A stretch of 64,000 nucleotides of DNA, taken from positions 4,062,265 through 4,126,264 of the forward strand of contig JABAKD010000004.1 in NCBI GenBank assembly GCA_012845835.1. The letters are read 5' to 3'. The notes under the pieces were generated by a model. It had not been told where the DNA came from. It searched no databases and was given only the letters and a program-made list of their open reading frames with translations. Below, one piece after another: positions 1 through 10,950 of this stretch. A program made the translations under genes and the position numbers. Origin of the DNA: Undaria pinnatifida. Taxonomy: Eukaryota > Sar > Phaeophyceae > Laminariales > Alariaceae. How positions within the stretch are numbered: position 1 is the stretch's first letter; every line of letters starts with the position of its first letter.

Positions 1-340
1 GTTCGAGCCCCCCCGAGTGCATACTCGTCAAAATTCGTTGGGACTTTTTCTTGTCGCAAATTGACTTGCGGAAAGCGCGAGAGCGTGAGTTAGCGACACT
101 CGATGAAAAAATCGACGAGCAGTGGGATTGCTAAAATCGAAGGCAAGAACCGGGGGGGAGAAGGGACGACACAACTGAATTAAATCGACACACGACGCGT
201 ATGAAAATACGTGGAAAAGTGTGGTGAGCCAAAGCTTCTTTTTTTTTCCCCCATCCGCCGGAAGATGGAAAAAAAAAACAAAACATTTGTGACCACGGCT
301 TGTCCAGAAGCTGGAAAGTGAAAGTGTGAGAAAAAAAAAA
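1..340 (+). repeat. SINE-A copy, truncated at the window edge and interrupted
   Basis: The first bases hold a tRNA B-box-like GTTCGAGCC, followed by the SINE-A body also seen at 7870-8182 and, inverted, at 3270-3580, 9604-9951, 14379-14668 and 18369-18690. The tRNA-like 5' part lies outside the window. After base 172 the SINE is broken by about 115 bases of another repeat (173-287). It resumes at 288 and ends in an A-rich tail near 330-340. The ORFs here are not credible genes. Confidence 0.75.
173..287 (+). repeat. 3' fragment of SINE-C inserted in SINE-A
   Basis: This is the 3' end of the roughly 430 bp family called SINE-C here; longer minus-strand copies lie at 17858-18286 and 33828-34225. 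It carries the shared CGACACACGACGCGTATG word and the CATCCGCCGG motif, and ends in an A-rich tail. Its place inside the SINE-A body shows that SINE-C was active after this SINE-A copy had landed. Confidence 0.65.
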
Positions 341-384
341 TATATATATATATACGAATATACAACATCTTATAAGTATATATA

Positions 385-466
385 AATCCCGGACGAATTT
401 AATTTTGATTTCATTTGGTTTTTCGGATCTTCCTAGGGCTCCAGCACCTTTGTGTGACCACCGACT
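385..466 (+). repeat. Dispersed repeat with the CTCCAGCACCTTTGTG motif
   Basis: About 80 bases recur inverted at 15705-15784 and in part at 23320-23395 and 37168-37240. The copies run from CCCGGACGAATTT through a GGATCTTCCTAGGGCTCCAG-type core to GTGACCACCGACT. They usually abut the repeat whose tail reads GAGTTAATGTGAGAACAAC, so this may be one end of that larger family. No coding potential is visible. Confidence 0.5.
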
Positions 467-467
467 T

Positions 468-1277
468 TACGTCTTGACAAGGGTTAACGTGAGACAGCGA
501 CAACAACAATCATACGTACGACTTTTGCTTCAGCTATTACCTGGTATATGATATGCGTACGTATGCGTGTGCCACTTTTCGCATGTGTCATCTTTTTGCC
601 CAAATTTTTTCCCATTTTTTCCCATTCCAGAGTGACTGGAGCCTGTCCTGTGACCACGTACTAGATTATGCGAGTTCATGTGAGAACAACAACATAGCAT
701 GTACCTGGTACGTTAGGCGCTGGGTGGGGTCGGAATGTTTCCGTTCACGCCTGGCTGAGGGTGATGTGGTGCATTCCTGTGTTTTCTTGCACTGCGCCCG
801 CTGCTCCGGCAGCGGGGACATCAGGAGAGTGTAACATCGTGACATGTCGGGAAAACTTTCGCGGCACGACTCTACGTCTTGACAAGGGTTAACGTGAGAC
901 AGCGACAACAACAATCATACGTACGACTTTTGCTTCAGCTATTACCTGGTATATGATATGCGTACGTATGCGTGTGCCACTTTTCGCATGTGTCATCTTT
1001 TTGCCCAAATTTTTTCCCATTTTTTCCCATTCCAGAGTGACTGGAGCCTGTCCTGTGACCACGTACTAGATTATGCGAGTTCATGTGAGAACAACAACAT
1101 AGCATGTACCTGGTACGTTAGGCGCTGGGTGGGGTCGGAATGTTTCCGTTCACGCCTGGCTGAGGGTGATGTGGTGCATTCCTGTGTTTTCTTGCACTGC
1201 GCCCGCTGCTCCGGCAGCGGGGACATCAGGAGAGTGTAACATCGTGACATGTCGGGAAAACTTTCGCGGCACGTCGC
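468..1277. repeat. Exact 405 bp tandem duplication
   Basis: Two head-to-tail copies (about 468-872 and 873-1277) look base-for-base identical; equivalent landmarks such as ATGCGTACGTATGCG lie at 553 and 958, giving the 405 period. Each copy includes the GAGTGACTGGAGCC...GTGAGAACAACAAC end of the AAC-tailed family. Identity over 405 bases implies a recent duplication or an assembly artefact. The 93-residue ORF in each copy has no family signature. Confidence 0.9.
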
Positions 1278-1477
1278 AAAACGTCGTGAAAACTTTCGCG
1301 GCTGGTCGCGGCAGCCTATGACACGTCGCGCAACGTCCTAAAAACTTTCGCGGTACACAGCGGCCCGTCGCGACCTTTTAAGTATGTGTAATCCTTACGC
1401 ATGGCAAATAACTCTAATTATTTCCCCACCATGTAATCACGTGTACTAATTTGCACGCGATAAATACGCGTAGCTAT

Positions 1478-1715
1478 TAGACGGTGCCAACGTGTCGCGG
1501 AATTGCCCCGGCACCGGACACGCGCCGCGGAAAATGGCATGGGGTGCCGCGACATGCCGCAGCGTGTACCACAGGGTGCCGCGAAATTCGTCTCGACGTG
1601 GCGCGACATGCCACGACATGCCGTGGCACATGCCATGATGCCATGGCATATCCCGACACTTTATGGCATCCCATGGGATGTGCCACGAGATGCCACGAGA
1701 TACCGCCTGGCACGC
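1478..1715. repeat. Degenerate short-unit repeat rich in CATGCCA/TGGCATG words
   Basis: Overlapping GACATGCC, CACGACATGC and GGCATG words recur every 8-12 bases in both orientations. Several ORFs run through it in different frames with odd composition (His/Met/Arg/Trp rich), as expected of a low-complexity satellite rather than a gene. Confidence 0.6.
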
Positions 1716-1767
1716 ATTCTGCACCTTACCTTCTGTTTTGCTACCGTAAGCATCGTTTATCGTTCTC

Positions 1768-1834
1768 GTACTCACAGCTGCTGACGTTTTTCCAACTTTT
1801 TTATAAAAAATGGAAAAACGTCAGCTGTGAGTAC
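1768..1834. other. Long hairpin (inverted repeat)
   Basis: GTACTCACAGCTG..GACGTTTTT on the left is matched by the reverse complement AAAAACGTC AGCTGTGAGTAC on the right, round an AT-rich centre. One extra CT lies in the left arm. The stem is about 28 pairs, far longer than expected by chance. It could be a tiny MITE or a palindromic remnant. Confidence 0.8.
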
Positions 1835-2237
1835 GACCGGTTGAACGGTTGAAAACTAAACTTTGCAACTTTTATAAAATTACCGACACTATTCGAAAGC
1901 GATTTTTCAACTTTTCGCAACCATTTTCGAAACATGTACTATCGAACGCAAATTCTATTCAACATTTTTTTCGTTTATCGAGCGATATGAAAAAAAGGGT
2001 GAAACGTTTGCTGCGTTGCTGCCCTGTGGGACCAAAACAGAATCCGTATTTTCGTCGCGGCCACGAGTCTCGGGAGCGTCGCGGTAAGAAGTACTGTAAG
2101 ATGGGAAAGTCCTGGCCTTACTCACGTAGCGCCTCTGCGTGTCTATTCCTGATATTTCCACTTATCTACATCTAGCACAACCAGTGTCCGTGCCGATGCC
2201 TCTTCCTCCTATTCATAGTATATACAAGTTTTCCCTC

Positions 2238-3225
2238 CGGAGGTGAACATATATAAGCAAAGATGAGTTTCGACCAAATCATTGATCTCACAGCTGGAGT
2301 GTAATGTTATTATGAAAAATAAAATGCACTCCAGCTGTAAGATCGAAGATTTTGTCGAAACTCATCTTTGTACAAGTATAAAAATTAAAATGCACTCCAG
2401 CTTTGAGATCGGAAGTTTTGTCGAAACTCATCTTTGTACAAGTACAATATTAAAATACACTCCAGCTGTGAGACCAATGATTTGGTCGAAACTCATCTTT
2501 GCAAGCTGTGTGTGATACTCCGATCGCGCGTATTACGGGTTGTGTGTCCTCATTAAGGACATAGGTCGGCGACTCCCCTTGCAACTACAGTGTAGCTATC
2601 AGGGTCAACAGGGTGATGTTAGGCAGTCTGTGCGCCGAATCTATAAAACCCGTTTCTGAGGGGGAGAAAATCTGACAGCTGTGGAAGGAACTGCATCCGT
2701 TTATCAAGTGAATCCTGTAAGTCAAATATCCGGTGAGGGGAGGGCGGAGTTTTTAAGAACGTGGGGGCCTGATTTTGATCAAAAGGGGGCGGGAGGGGGG
2801 GAGGGGGGGGGAGGGGACGGGTGAGGCAGGTCAACTTGTGCGTGGAAACTAAAAATATTTCTGGAGAGGAGGGGAGGGGAATGTGGCGGGGGCGGCCGGG
2901 GACGGGGGGGGAGGGCTTTAGGTCGCATAGATGTAGGGGTTTGCCATACGCGTGGTGCTAGTTCTAGGCGATGGTGCGGGTGGTGGGGAAGGAGGGGGCG
3001 TTGGGGGCGGGGGTGGGTGGGAATTGCAGCAGTGGCATGGACGGCTCTGAAACGATAACGAGGCGATATCCAGGGCGTGGGAGTTTTTATTACTCTGGCG
3101 GATTTCGATAGTGCGTGGGGCGTTTGAGCATAAGAGAGCAAGGGAAGAAGAAAAAAAAAAAAGGCGGTGGCGGGGGGGGGGGAAGGGTTTTCAAGAGGTT
3201 TAGGTCACATATAATATCAAAATCA
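2238..3225 (+). mobile_element. Left arm of a foldback-type element with iterated tips
   Basis: The arm tip ACTCCAGCTGTGAGATCGAAG occurs as diverged iterations at about 2323, 2393 and 2457, preceded by one inverted tip near 2250-2310. The arm proper then runs through ACTCCGATCGCGCG, a GGTCGGCGACTCCCC block and TTTTGATCAAAAG into G-rich tracts. The same order in reverse complement forms the right arm at 6323-7316. Coding strings over the G-rich part are low-complexity shadows. No transposase is visible, so the element is non-autonomous. Confidence 0.75.
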
Positions 3226-3242
3226 AGGATTTGGTCATATTT

Positions 3243-4508
3243 TCTGACATCGCTAATTATGAGAAAGAGTTTTTTTTTTTTTTTTTTTGCACACTTTCAC
3301 TTTCCAGCTTCTGTACAAGCCGTGGTCACAGGTGTCATCCCTTCTCCTCCCCGGTTCTTGCCTTCAATTTTTATCGCGCATAGGGTTCAGCAATCCCACT
3401 GCTCGTCCATTGTTCATCGAGTGTTGCTAACTCACGCTCTCGCGCTTTCCGCAAGTCAATTTGTCCACAAGAAAAAGTCCCAACGAATTTATACGAGTAT
3501 GCACTCGGCGGGGCTCGAACTCACGAAACTCACCTATACCAGGCTCGAGGATAACCTGATACGCCACCGGGGCGACCGGTATGTATACATATTGCCAAAT
3601 ACAACAGGCGAGGTGATGTGGTCATGCAATGTCACCGCCATTGAGAACGACAGGGAGAGATGCGAATCGTTATTGTTTTGAAAGGAACGCTTAGTGTGCA
3701 CGCGCTCAATTACGTTACTTCGTTAGTCATACTTCGCTTGGCATAAGTAGGGAGGCGATCAAGCAGACGGTATGTACGGAATACCTTACGTAATAAGTTG
3801 GTAGTGCCGTTTACCGCAATCTCAATATATTTGTCTGTATCTCCTTTTCACATCATTATTGTCTCACATATACGATTTTGCGCCTATGATTTTTGCCGTG
3901 CCGATGTGGGGCTCTGAGGTCGCCAAATCCAAGACAGAGATACATCTTACAAATACCCCAAGCGAGGTGACGTGGGCATGCGATGTCACCACTATTGAAC
4001 GCGAGGGTGACTTTACTTTGTTAGGCATATGCTACTTCGTTTGGTAAAGGTTGTCAGGCGATCATGCAAACGGCCGGAGGCACCAAATACCCTGCGTAAT
4101 AGGTTGGTAGTGTGGTCTACCGCAGTGTTAACATAACTCTCTGTACTTCTTTTTCACATTATTGTTATTATCTAGTGTACGATTATACGCCCTGTTTTCT
4201 TCCCACTGTCGTCGAAGATGTTGTGGTCCTGTAGATGTAGCGTCCATGTCTGGCGCTCTTGTTAGTGGTGCTCATGAAAACATGCCCCGAGCGTGTAGTA
4301 GATGATCGCTGAGTGGTGTGCCTTTCCTTTACATCAAGCCAGGTAGTATATGTCAACGCAACCGCTTGCTTGAAAACAACAAATAAAATTCCGCACACAC
4401 CTGATACAGAGGAGACGCGGCCCGAAGATTGTTCAGTATACCGACGGTCAGGAACAGGTTATCGAGCAGCGCACTTGATTTTAACTACCGCTCCTCACTC
4501 CACCTAAA
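3243..4508 (+). repeat. Copy 1 of a ~0.9 kb inverted duplication (contains a SINE-A)
   Basis: 3585-4508 is the reverse complement of 10951-11870 with few differences, and 3243-3262 matches 11872-11893. The 3270-3580 SINE-A lies only in this copy. Internally the unit looks like two diverged tandem halves, each with a GAGGTGA(T/C)GTGG block and a CTCC/CTTCTTTTTCACAT block about 360 bases apart. Two short ORFs are kept in both copies: 3859-4047 plus (11409-11597 minus here) and 4183-4398 minus (11052-11276 plus). Neither resembles a family I know. Confidence 0.85.
3270..3580 (-). repeat. SINE-A, full length
   Basis: Read on the minus strand it starts with a tRNA-like head (GGTCGCCCCGGTGGCGTATC, A-box-like TGGCGTATCAGG, B-box-like GTTCGAGCC), has a unique body, and ends in a long poly(A) seen here as poly(T) at 3270-3288. 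The inverted copy of this locus at 10951-11893 lacks the SINE and shows the empty site. The 188-residue plus-strand ORF across it is spurious. Confidence 0.85.
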
Positions 4509-4843
4509 TCACAACGGACATGCGTTGGACCCAGTTCGCTGATGCCCAAAACTAATTGCAAAGGAGGTGATGTGGTGGGCGAATGCTATAATGATGGGCG
4601 CTGCTACGACGATTACCTCGTCTATTGTTCTGTTTGTTCTTGCGTTCTTGATGAACCTGTTATTTGGCAACGAACAGTTTTGACGTATTTTAGGTGTGTG
4701 CAAAGACTATATGTATAGACAATGCGATGCTTCCGAGTCGTAGGGACCTCAACTTGGAATCTGGGGTACATCGGTTTCATCTTTTGACTGGGTTTCGTAT
4801 GTAGACGTGTATGCAGTTTTAGTGTGTGGGCATTCTTGGTTGA

Positions 4844-5125
4844 CGTTCTAGGCTTCGTTATCGTGTTGTTTCAGAGTGGTGTTTTCGAACACATATTATT
4901 TTGTGTCCGCGTGGTTGTTTTAGTTTATGTTCTAGGCTTCGTTATCGTGTTGTTTCAGAGTGGTGTTTTTGAACACGTAATATTTTGTGTTTGCGTGGTT
5001 GTTGCTATACTACGTGTATGTTTTGGGTGATGTTCTAGGCTTCGTTATCGTGTTGTTTCAGAATGGTGTTTTTGAACACGCATTATTTTGTGTTCGCGTG
5101 GTTGTTGCTATACGTGTATGTTTTG
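4844..5125. repeat. Three-copy tandem repeat, ~85-105 bp unit
   Basis: The block TTCTAGGCTTCGTTATCGTG ... TGTTTTCGAACAC ... GTGGTTGTT occurs three times starting near 4845, 4930 and 5032, with small spacer differences. A 68-residue ORF through it is repetitive and hydrophobic and is unlikely to be a gene. Confidence 0.8.
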
Positions 5126-5139
5126 GGTGATATTATTAT

Positions 5140-6320
5140 AAAAAATGAAAATACACTCCAGCTGTGAGATCGAAGATTTCGTCGAAACTCATCTTTGCAA
5201 GCTGTGTGTGATACTCCGATCGCGCGCATTACGAGTTAGTTGTGTGTCCTCATTAGGGATATAGGTCGGCGACTCCCCTTACAACTACAGTGTAGCTATC
5301 AGGGTCAACAGGATGATTTTAGTCAGTCTGTGCGCGGAAACTATAAAACCCGTTTCTGAGGGGGACAAAATCTGACAGCTGTGAAGGGAAAGGGGGCCTG
5401 GTTTTGATCAAAAGCGAGCGGGTTTGGAGGGGGGGTGGGGGGGGGGGGGGGGGGGAAGGGGGCAATTTGTGCATGTAAGCTATAAATCCTTTCGAGGGGA
5501 TAAATCTGACGATTTTGGCACCAGTATATTATTGGGGGCGGGGGGGGGGGGGGGGGTTGGGGCGGGGGAGGGGGGGGGGGGGGGGGGTTGGGGCGGGGGG
5601 GCGGGGGGGCGGGGGGGGCAGCTCAATATGTGCCTGGAAACTATACATTATTTTGAGGGGATAAATGTGACGGTTTTGGAAATAATACATCAGTTTATCA
5701 TGTATATCCTGGGGTAAGTCGTACAATCAGTGAGTAAAGAGAGGGTGGAGTGTTCGAGGGGGTGGGGTTGGGATGGGTTGGGGGGGAAGGTGGGGGGTGG
5801 GGGCGGGGGGGGGGCGGGGAGGGGGGGGGGGGGGGAAGGGCTTTAGGTGAGGGGTTTGTTATACGTGTGGTGCTAGGTCTAGGCGATGGTGCGGGTGATG
5901 GGGAAAAAGGGGGCGTTCGAGGCGGGGCGGGGGGGGGGGGGGACACAGCGGCATGGATGGCTCTCGAAAGATAATGAGGTGATATCCTGTGCGTGAAGTG
6001 TTTATTAATGTGGCGGATTTCGATATTTGGTGGGGCGTTCGGGTAAGGGAGAGCAAGAGGGGGGGGGGGGGGGGGGGGGGGAGATTTTATAGGAGGTTTA
6101 GGTCACAAATAATATTCAAATACACTTCGGCTGTGAGATCAAAGATATGTAGCAGCTTGTTATACGCGTGGTGCTCGGTCTAGGCGATCGTGCAGGTGGT
6201 CGGAAAAGAGGGGGCGTTGGAGGGGGGGGGGGGGGGGGGGGAGGAAGGGCGTTAGGTGAGGGGTTTGTTACACGTGTGGTGCTAGGTCTAGGCGATAGTG
6301 CGGGTGATGGGGAAGAAGGG
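5140..6320 (+). mobile_element. Second foldback arm with long poly(G) tracts
   Basis: 5150-5395 repeats the arm sequence of 2455-2700 (ACTCCAGCTGTGAGATCGAAG onward). Beyond it lie repeated G-runs at 5430-5460, 5535-5620, 5755-5960, 6060-6080 and 6217-6242, separated by conserved islands such as AAACTATA and the CTAGGTCTAGGCGAT block. The Gly- or Pro-rich ORFs here are products of the homopolymer runs. The arrangement looks like nested or rearranged foldback arms. Confidence 0.65.
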
Positions 6321-6322
6321 TA

Positions 6323-7316
6323 TTATATGTGACCTAAACCTCTTGAAAACCCTTCCCCCCCCCCCCCCCCCCCGCCCTTTTTTTGTTTTTTTTCCGCTCT
6401 CTTGCTCAAACGCCCCACCTCATATCGAAATCCGCCAGAGTAATAAACACTTCCACGCACCGGATATCACCTCATTATCTTTCTAGAGCCGTCCATGCCG
6501 CTGCTGCAATTCCCACACACACCCCGCCCCCAACGCCGCCTCCTTTCTCACCACCCGCACCATCGACTAGACCTAGCACCACGCGTGTATCAAACCCCTA
6601 CACCTATGCGACCTAAAGCGCTTTCGCCCCCCCCCCCCACACACACACCTCTCCCCCCCTCCCCCACCCCCCCACCTCCCCACCCCACCCCCACCCCTCG
6701 AACACTCCGCCCCTTACTCACTGGTTGTACGACGTACAGGATGTACATGATAAACTGGTGCATTCTTTCCAAACCCGTCACATTTATCCCCTTAAAGGAT
6801 GTATAGTTTCTACGCATAGATTGAGCCCCCCCCTCCCCCCCCCGATGATAAACTGGTGCATTATTTCCAAAACCGTCAGATTTAACGCCTTGAAGAATTT
6901 ATAGTTTCCACGCACAAATTGAGCTGCCCCACCCGTTCCCCCCCCCTTCCCCCCCCCCCCCCACCCCCGCTCCCTTTTGATCAAAATCAGGCCCCCACGT
7001 CCTTAAAAAGTCCGTCCTCCCCTCGCCGGTTATTCGACTTCCAGGATTCACTTGATAAACTGATGCATTTCCTTCCACAGCTGTCAGATTCTCTCCCCCT
7101 CAGGAACGGGTTTTATAGTTTCCGCGCACAGACTGCCTAACATCACCCTGTTGACCCTGATAGCTGCACTGCTGTAGTTGCAAGGGGAGTCGCCGACCTA
7201 TATCCTTAATGAGGACACACAACCCGTAATAAGCGCGATCGGAGTATCACAAACAACAGCTTGCAAAGAAAGGTGAGTTTCGACAAAATATTCGATATCA
7301 CAGCAGTTGGAGTGTG
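6323..7316 (-). mobile_element. Right arm of foldback element
   Basis: This is the reverse-complement counterpart of 2455-3225, beginning ATATGTGACCTAAACC (matching GGTTTAGGTCACATAT near 3198) and ending in the inverted tip near 7316. Poly(C) blocks replace poly(G). TATCAGGGTCAACAGGGTGA-type islands and the GATCGGAGTATCAC block are conserved. The ORFs are low-complexity Pro/Ser/His strings and are not annotated. Confidence 0.75.
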
Positions 7317-7319
7317 TTT

Positions 7320-7866
7320 TGATTTTTATAATATAAAAGGAGGCAGAAATGATACTGAGGCAAAATAAAAAGTGAGCGTAGAACCCAAGAACTACTCAAC
7401 ATAAAAAAACGCAGCAATAACAGGGAATGGCAAAGTAGAAAATAAGAGAGGCGAGCAGACCAAAAGAGGGCGGCGCAAGAGAAGAAAAGAAGAGAGCAGT
7501 TTTATAAAAAGTTGCTGTATGTAATAAGTAAGTAGTTTGTGGACGACTAACATTGTTGTGCAAACACGATTAATAGTTTCAGTATGGTGTATTACTATTA
7601 GGCTGTTTCGGGCTCCTACGCCAATATTTTATTGCAGTTGTTACATGTTGTACGTATGTTGTTCGGCAACTGAGGCAAACCCCCCCGGGCCCCCAAAAAC
7701 TGCTACGATCGAAGTCGTATTTAGTATACAAGTAAGAAAAAGTAGACTGGAACATGTAATAAAAGGGGAAGGTGAAGAGAGGGAAGACGGCTCGAAGACA
7801 GTCGAAAATAATCCAGAAATATCATACTGTACGTGTCGTGGAAGCAGCACAGCCAGTAGTTAGTAT
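7320..7866. other. Spacer without a recognisable gene
   Basis: An A/G-rich stretch (7330-7500) is followed by unique sequence. An ORF of 108 codons at 7537-7863 has no recognisable motif and no splice context, so I do not call it a gene. A C-rich run sits at 7681-7694. Confidence 0.4.
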
Positions 7867-8182
7867 GAGGTCGCCCCGGTGGCGTATCAGGTTATCCTCG
7901 AGCCTGGTATAGGTCGGTTTCGTGAGTTCGAGCCCCGCCGAGTGCATTCTTGTGTAAATTCGTTGGGACTTTTTCTTGTGGACAAATTGACTTGCGGAAA
8001 GCGCGAGAGCGTGAGTTAGCAACACTCGATGAACAATCGACGAGCAGTGGGATTGCTGAACCCTATGCGCGATAAAAAAAATGAAGGCAAGAACCGGGGA
8101 GGAGAAGGGATGACACCTGTGACCACGGCTTGTCCAGAAGCTGGAAGTGAAAGTGTGCAAAAAAAAAAAAAAAAAAAAAAAA
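7867..8182 (+). repeat. SINE-A, full length reference copy
   Basis: This is the best plus-strand copy: GGTCGCCCCGGTGGCGTATC head with A box (TGGCGTATCAGG) and B box (GTTCGAGCC) about 55 bases apart, a roughly 230 base body, and a pure poly(A) tail at 8160-8182. Pol III promoter boxes plus the A-tail indicate a tRNA-derived SINE mobilised by an unseen LINE. Confidence 0.9.
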
Positions 8183-8434
8183 GGTACATATGAGGGAGAG
8201 CAACAGCAGTAATAATATTATAAAAAATTAAAATAAACTATATTAGAACAGCGCAACAAAAACGTTCCCTTGAGAGGGGGGATGTAGCGGTCAGAAAAAG
8301 AATTAGAGGCCAAAAAAAGAAACTCTCGTATAATACGTGGGTAAAAATACGCCCAAATCCAATTGCGCACTAAACAGAAAGGTATTAACAGAAGAGGGTG
8401 ACGCAAGAGTACAAAAACGCGTATATGTATGCTT

Positions 8435-8585
8435 TGTTTCTTCTCCACTATAAATGGTTGGTGTTGGTATTTTTGCTTAAGGTGGGAAATTTTGAGCTAG
8501 ATCTAACATCATACCTTTTTTTGAAAAAATATTTGTGTAGTTTCCACTACACACTGCTCTATCATGTGTATGGTAAGTGGTTTAT
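8435..8585 (+). repeat. Dispersed ~140 bp repeat, copy 1
   Basis: GGTGTTGGTATTTTT, TAAGGTGGGA and CTGCTCTATCA occur in the same order and spacing at 10510-10650, with roughly 80% visible identity. AT-rich, with no coding signal. It may be a minor transposon fragment. Confidence 0.6.
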
Positions 8586-8771
8586 TTTGTTTTTTTCCGC
8601 TTTAATATCGGAAGGAGTACGAATATAGAATATTACTGGTCATCTAATATCTTAATATTAATACGGCATTCGAGAATAAAAGTCGGCTACTTTCCCCCCC
8701 CGCAAAAAAAAAAAAACATGTGGGACACGAATCCACGGTTCTAAATTGATCGTACGCTGTCGCTCTATTAT

Positions 8772-9312
<541 letters not shown>

Positions 9313-9359
9313 TAACATTTTATAAAAAATATTTTTCAGGACGTCAGCCGTGTGTGTTA

Positions 9360-9430
9360 AGGTATTCGTTGGGTACTAGTCCGTTTGACCAACCAATAGC
9401 TTACCCAAACTTAGCCTTATAACACGTGCG
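9360..9430 (+). repeat. Isolated TIR of the GGGTATTAGTCCGTTTGA MITE family
   Basis: GGGTACTAGTCCGTTTGACC ... CCAATAGCTTACCCAAACTT matches the terminal repeat of the element at 34428-34811, but the ACTTGCAAAAGGTTAA segment is missing. No partner TIR lies nearby, so it is a solo or truncated end. Confidence 0.6.
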
Positions 9431-9603
9431 TTCGACGAATTTCGGGACAATACTCATTTCTTCAAGCTGCTTGTTGGTACTTGTAATGCAAGTTTCTCCT
9501 TCGGACGTGGGGTGGCGCAAGTGTCGTGGTTTTCAACTATTAATATAATTGTTTAGTGGAAGCAGAGAAGAATAATTAATACATGTTGTCGGGTTGGTAT
9601 AGT

Positions 9604-9951
9604 TTTTTTTTTCTTTTTTTCACACGTGTGCTTTCCAGCTTCTGGACAAGCCGTGTTCACAGGTGTCGTCCCTTCTCCCCCCCGGTTCTTGCCTTCAATT
9701 TTTGTCGCGCATAGGGTTCAGCATTCCCACTGCTCGTCGATTCTTCATCGAGTGTTGCTAACTCACGCTCTCGCGCTTTCCGCAAGTCATTTTGTGCATA
9801 AGAAAAAGTCCCAACATCCGCAAGTCATTTTGTGCACAAGAAAAAGTCCCAACAAATATATACAAGTAGTATGCACTCGGCGGGGCTCGAACTCACGAAA
9901 CTGACCTATACCAGGCCCAAGGATAACCTGATACGCCACCGGGGCGACCGG
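9604..9951 (-). repeat. SINE-A with internal 37 bp duplication
   Basis: Same family and orientation as 3270-3580, with poly(T) at 9606-9618 and the head ending GGGGCGACCGG at about 9951. The segment CCGCAAGTCATTTTGTGCA ... AAAAAGTCCCAAC is present twice in tandem near 9780-9855, a private insertion that dates to after the family consensus. Confidence 0.85.
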
Positions 9952-9977
9952 ATATATATGTAAATGGCTGGGGGTTA

Positions 9978-10400
9978 TCGGAAATGAAGGCAGGGACGAC
10001 CCTGAGAATGTAGACTAATGTTAATGGCAGGCAATGTTGTATAATTGTATTGGAGCAGCAATTTCGATGTAGCCGGCGTAAGCGTTTGGGTGTAACATAA
10101 TTTGGAGGTAGTCTTGAAGGTTGTGGTAAGTGCGCGGGGCGCTCTCAAGGATGTGGATTGGTTCGTTCCCGGACCCGATGGATATGTGGATGATGTATTG
10201 TTGAGAGTTTTGTGCAATGTGCGAAACGATTTCGCTTCGAACTTGGGGGTGAAGCTCTGGGTTGCCAAACACTCGGCGTGCAATAATATAGTTCTTGAAA
10301 GGCAGGCGCCGTCGCCAACTTCGTCAACGATGTTCCAGCCGTTATCGGGAGGATGGCGCCGTGAAGGTTGAAGTTGAGCTGAAGTGGTGACAGCGTATGT
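9978..10400 (-). pseudogene. OTU-type cysteine protease relic
   Basis: On the minus strand one frame reads NIVDEVGDGACL, the D-G-x-C-L core of OTU proteases (catalytic Asp and Cys). After a single-base shift a second frame continues VFGNPELHPQVRSEIVSHI ... YHNLQDYLQIMLHPNAYAGY, the order typical of the family (H..VR..IV..I, then N-LQ-M..P..YA...E). A third frame takes over near 10030, where a conserved block leading to the catalytic His would be expected. At least two frameshifts mark it as a pseudogene. OTU domains are known both in cellular deubiquitinases and in Helentron-type or other transposon polyproteins. With no other host exons nearby and repeats all round, I favour transposon origin. 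Confidence 0.7.
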
Positions 10401-10509
10401 ATGCAAGGAGCGGTGGTCGATAGAAGAGCGGGACTGAATTGGGGCAATACTTGTAATATACGATGTGGGTAGGTTTTTCTAAATGGGAAGGGTCCTATTT
10501 TTTTGTTAA

Positions 10510-10650
10510 AAAACTGTTTCTCTCCACTATAATGACTGGTGTTGGTATTTTTACTTGAGGTGGGAGTTTTGAACTAGAACTAACATAATGTATTTTATAA
10601 TTTATTTCTGTAGATTCCACCATACTGCTCTATCACATTTATGGTGGATG
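10510..10650 (+). repeat. Dispersed ~140 bp repeat, copy 2
   Basis: Matches 8435-8585 (GGTGTTGGTATTTTTACTTG, GGTGGGAGTTTTGAACTAGA, CTGCTCTATCACA). It sits in AT-rich DNA without coding signal. Confidence 0.6.
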
Positions 10651-10950
10651 GTTTGCGGATGGATGGCTTGGTCAGGGTTGTTGGTACTTGCGGTTAAGTG
10701 CGTAGGTAAGTTTTCTCCACCTGGGGGTGGTCTTATTATTCGTTTTTTGCACTGTAATGGCGGGTTTCGGTATGCATCGGGAGTATGAAAACAGCAGTGG
10801 TAGTAGTGATGTACGAAGTGATGTAATAGATATCATGTAAAAGTCCCACCCTGAAAAAAAAAATACATATCTCAAGAAGTGGACTCGGCCCTTGACTCAT
10901 GTTCCTCAAATACCCGATCCACTTACTTGCTGACTTCTTGCCCGTAGTGT

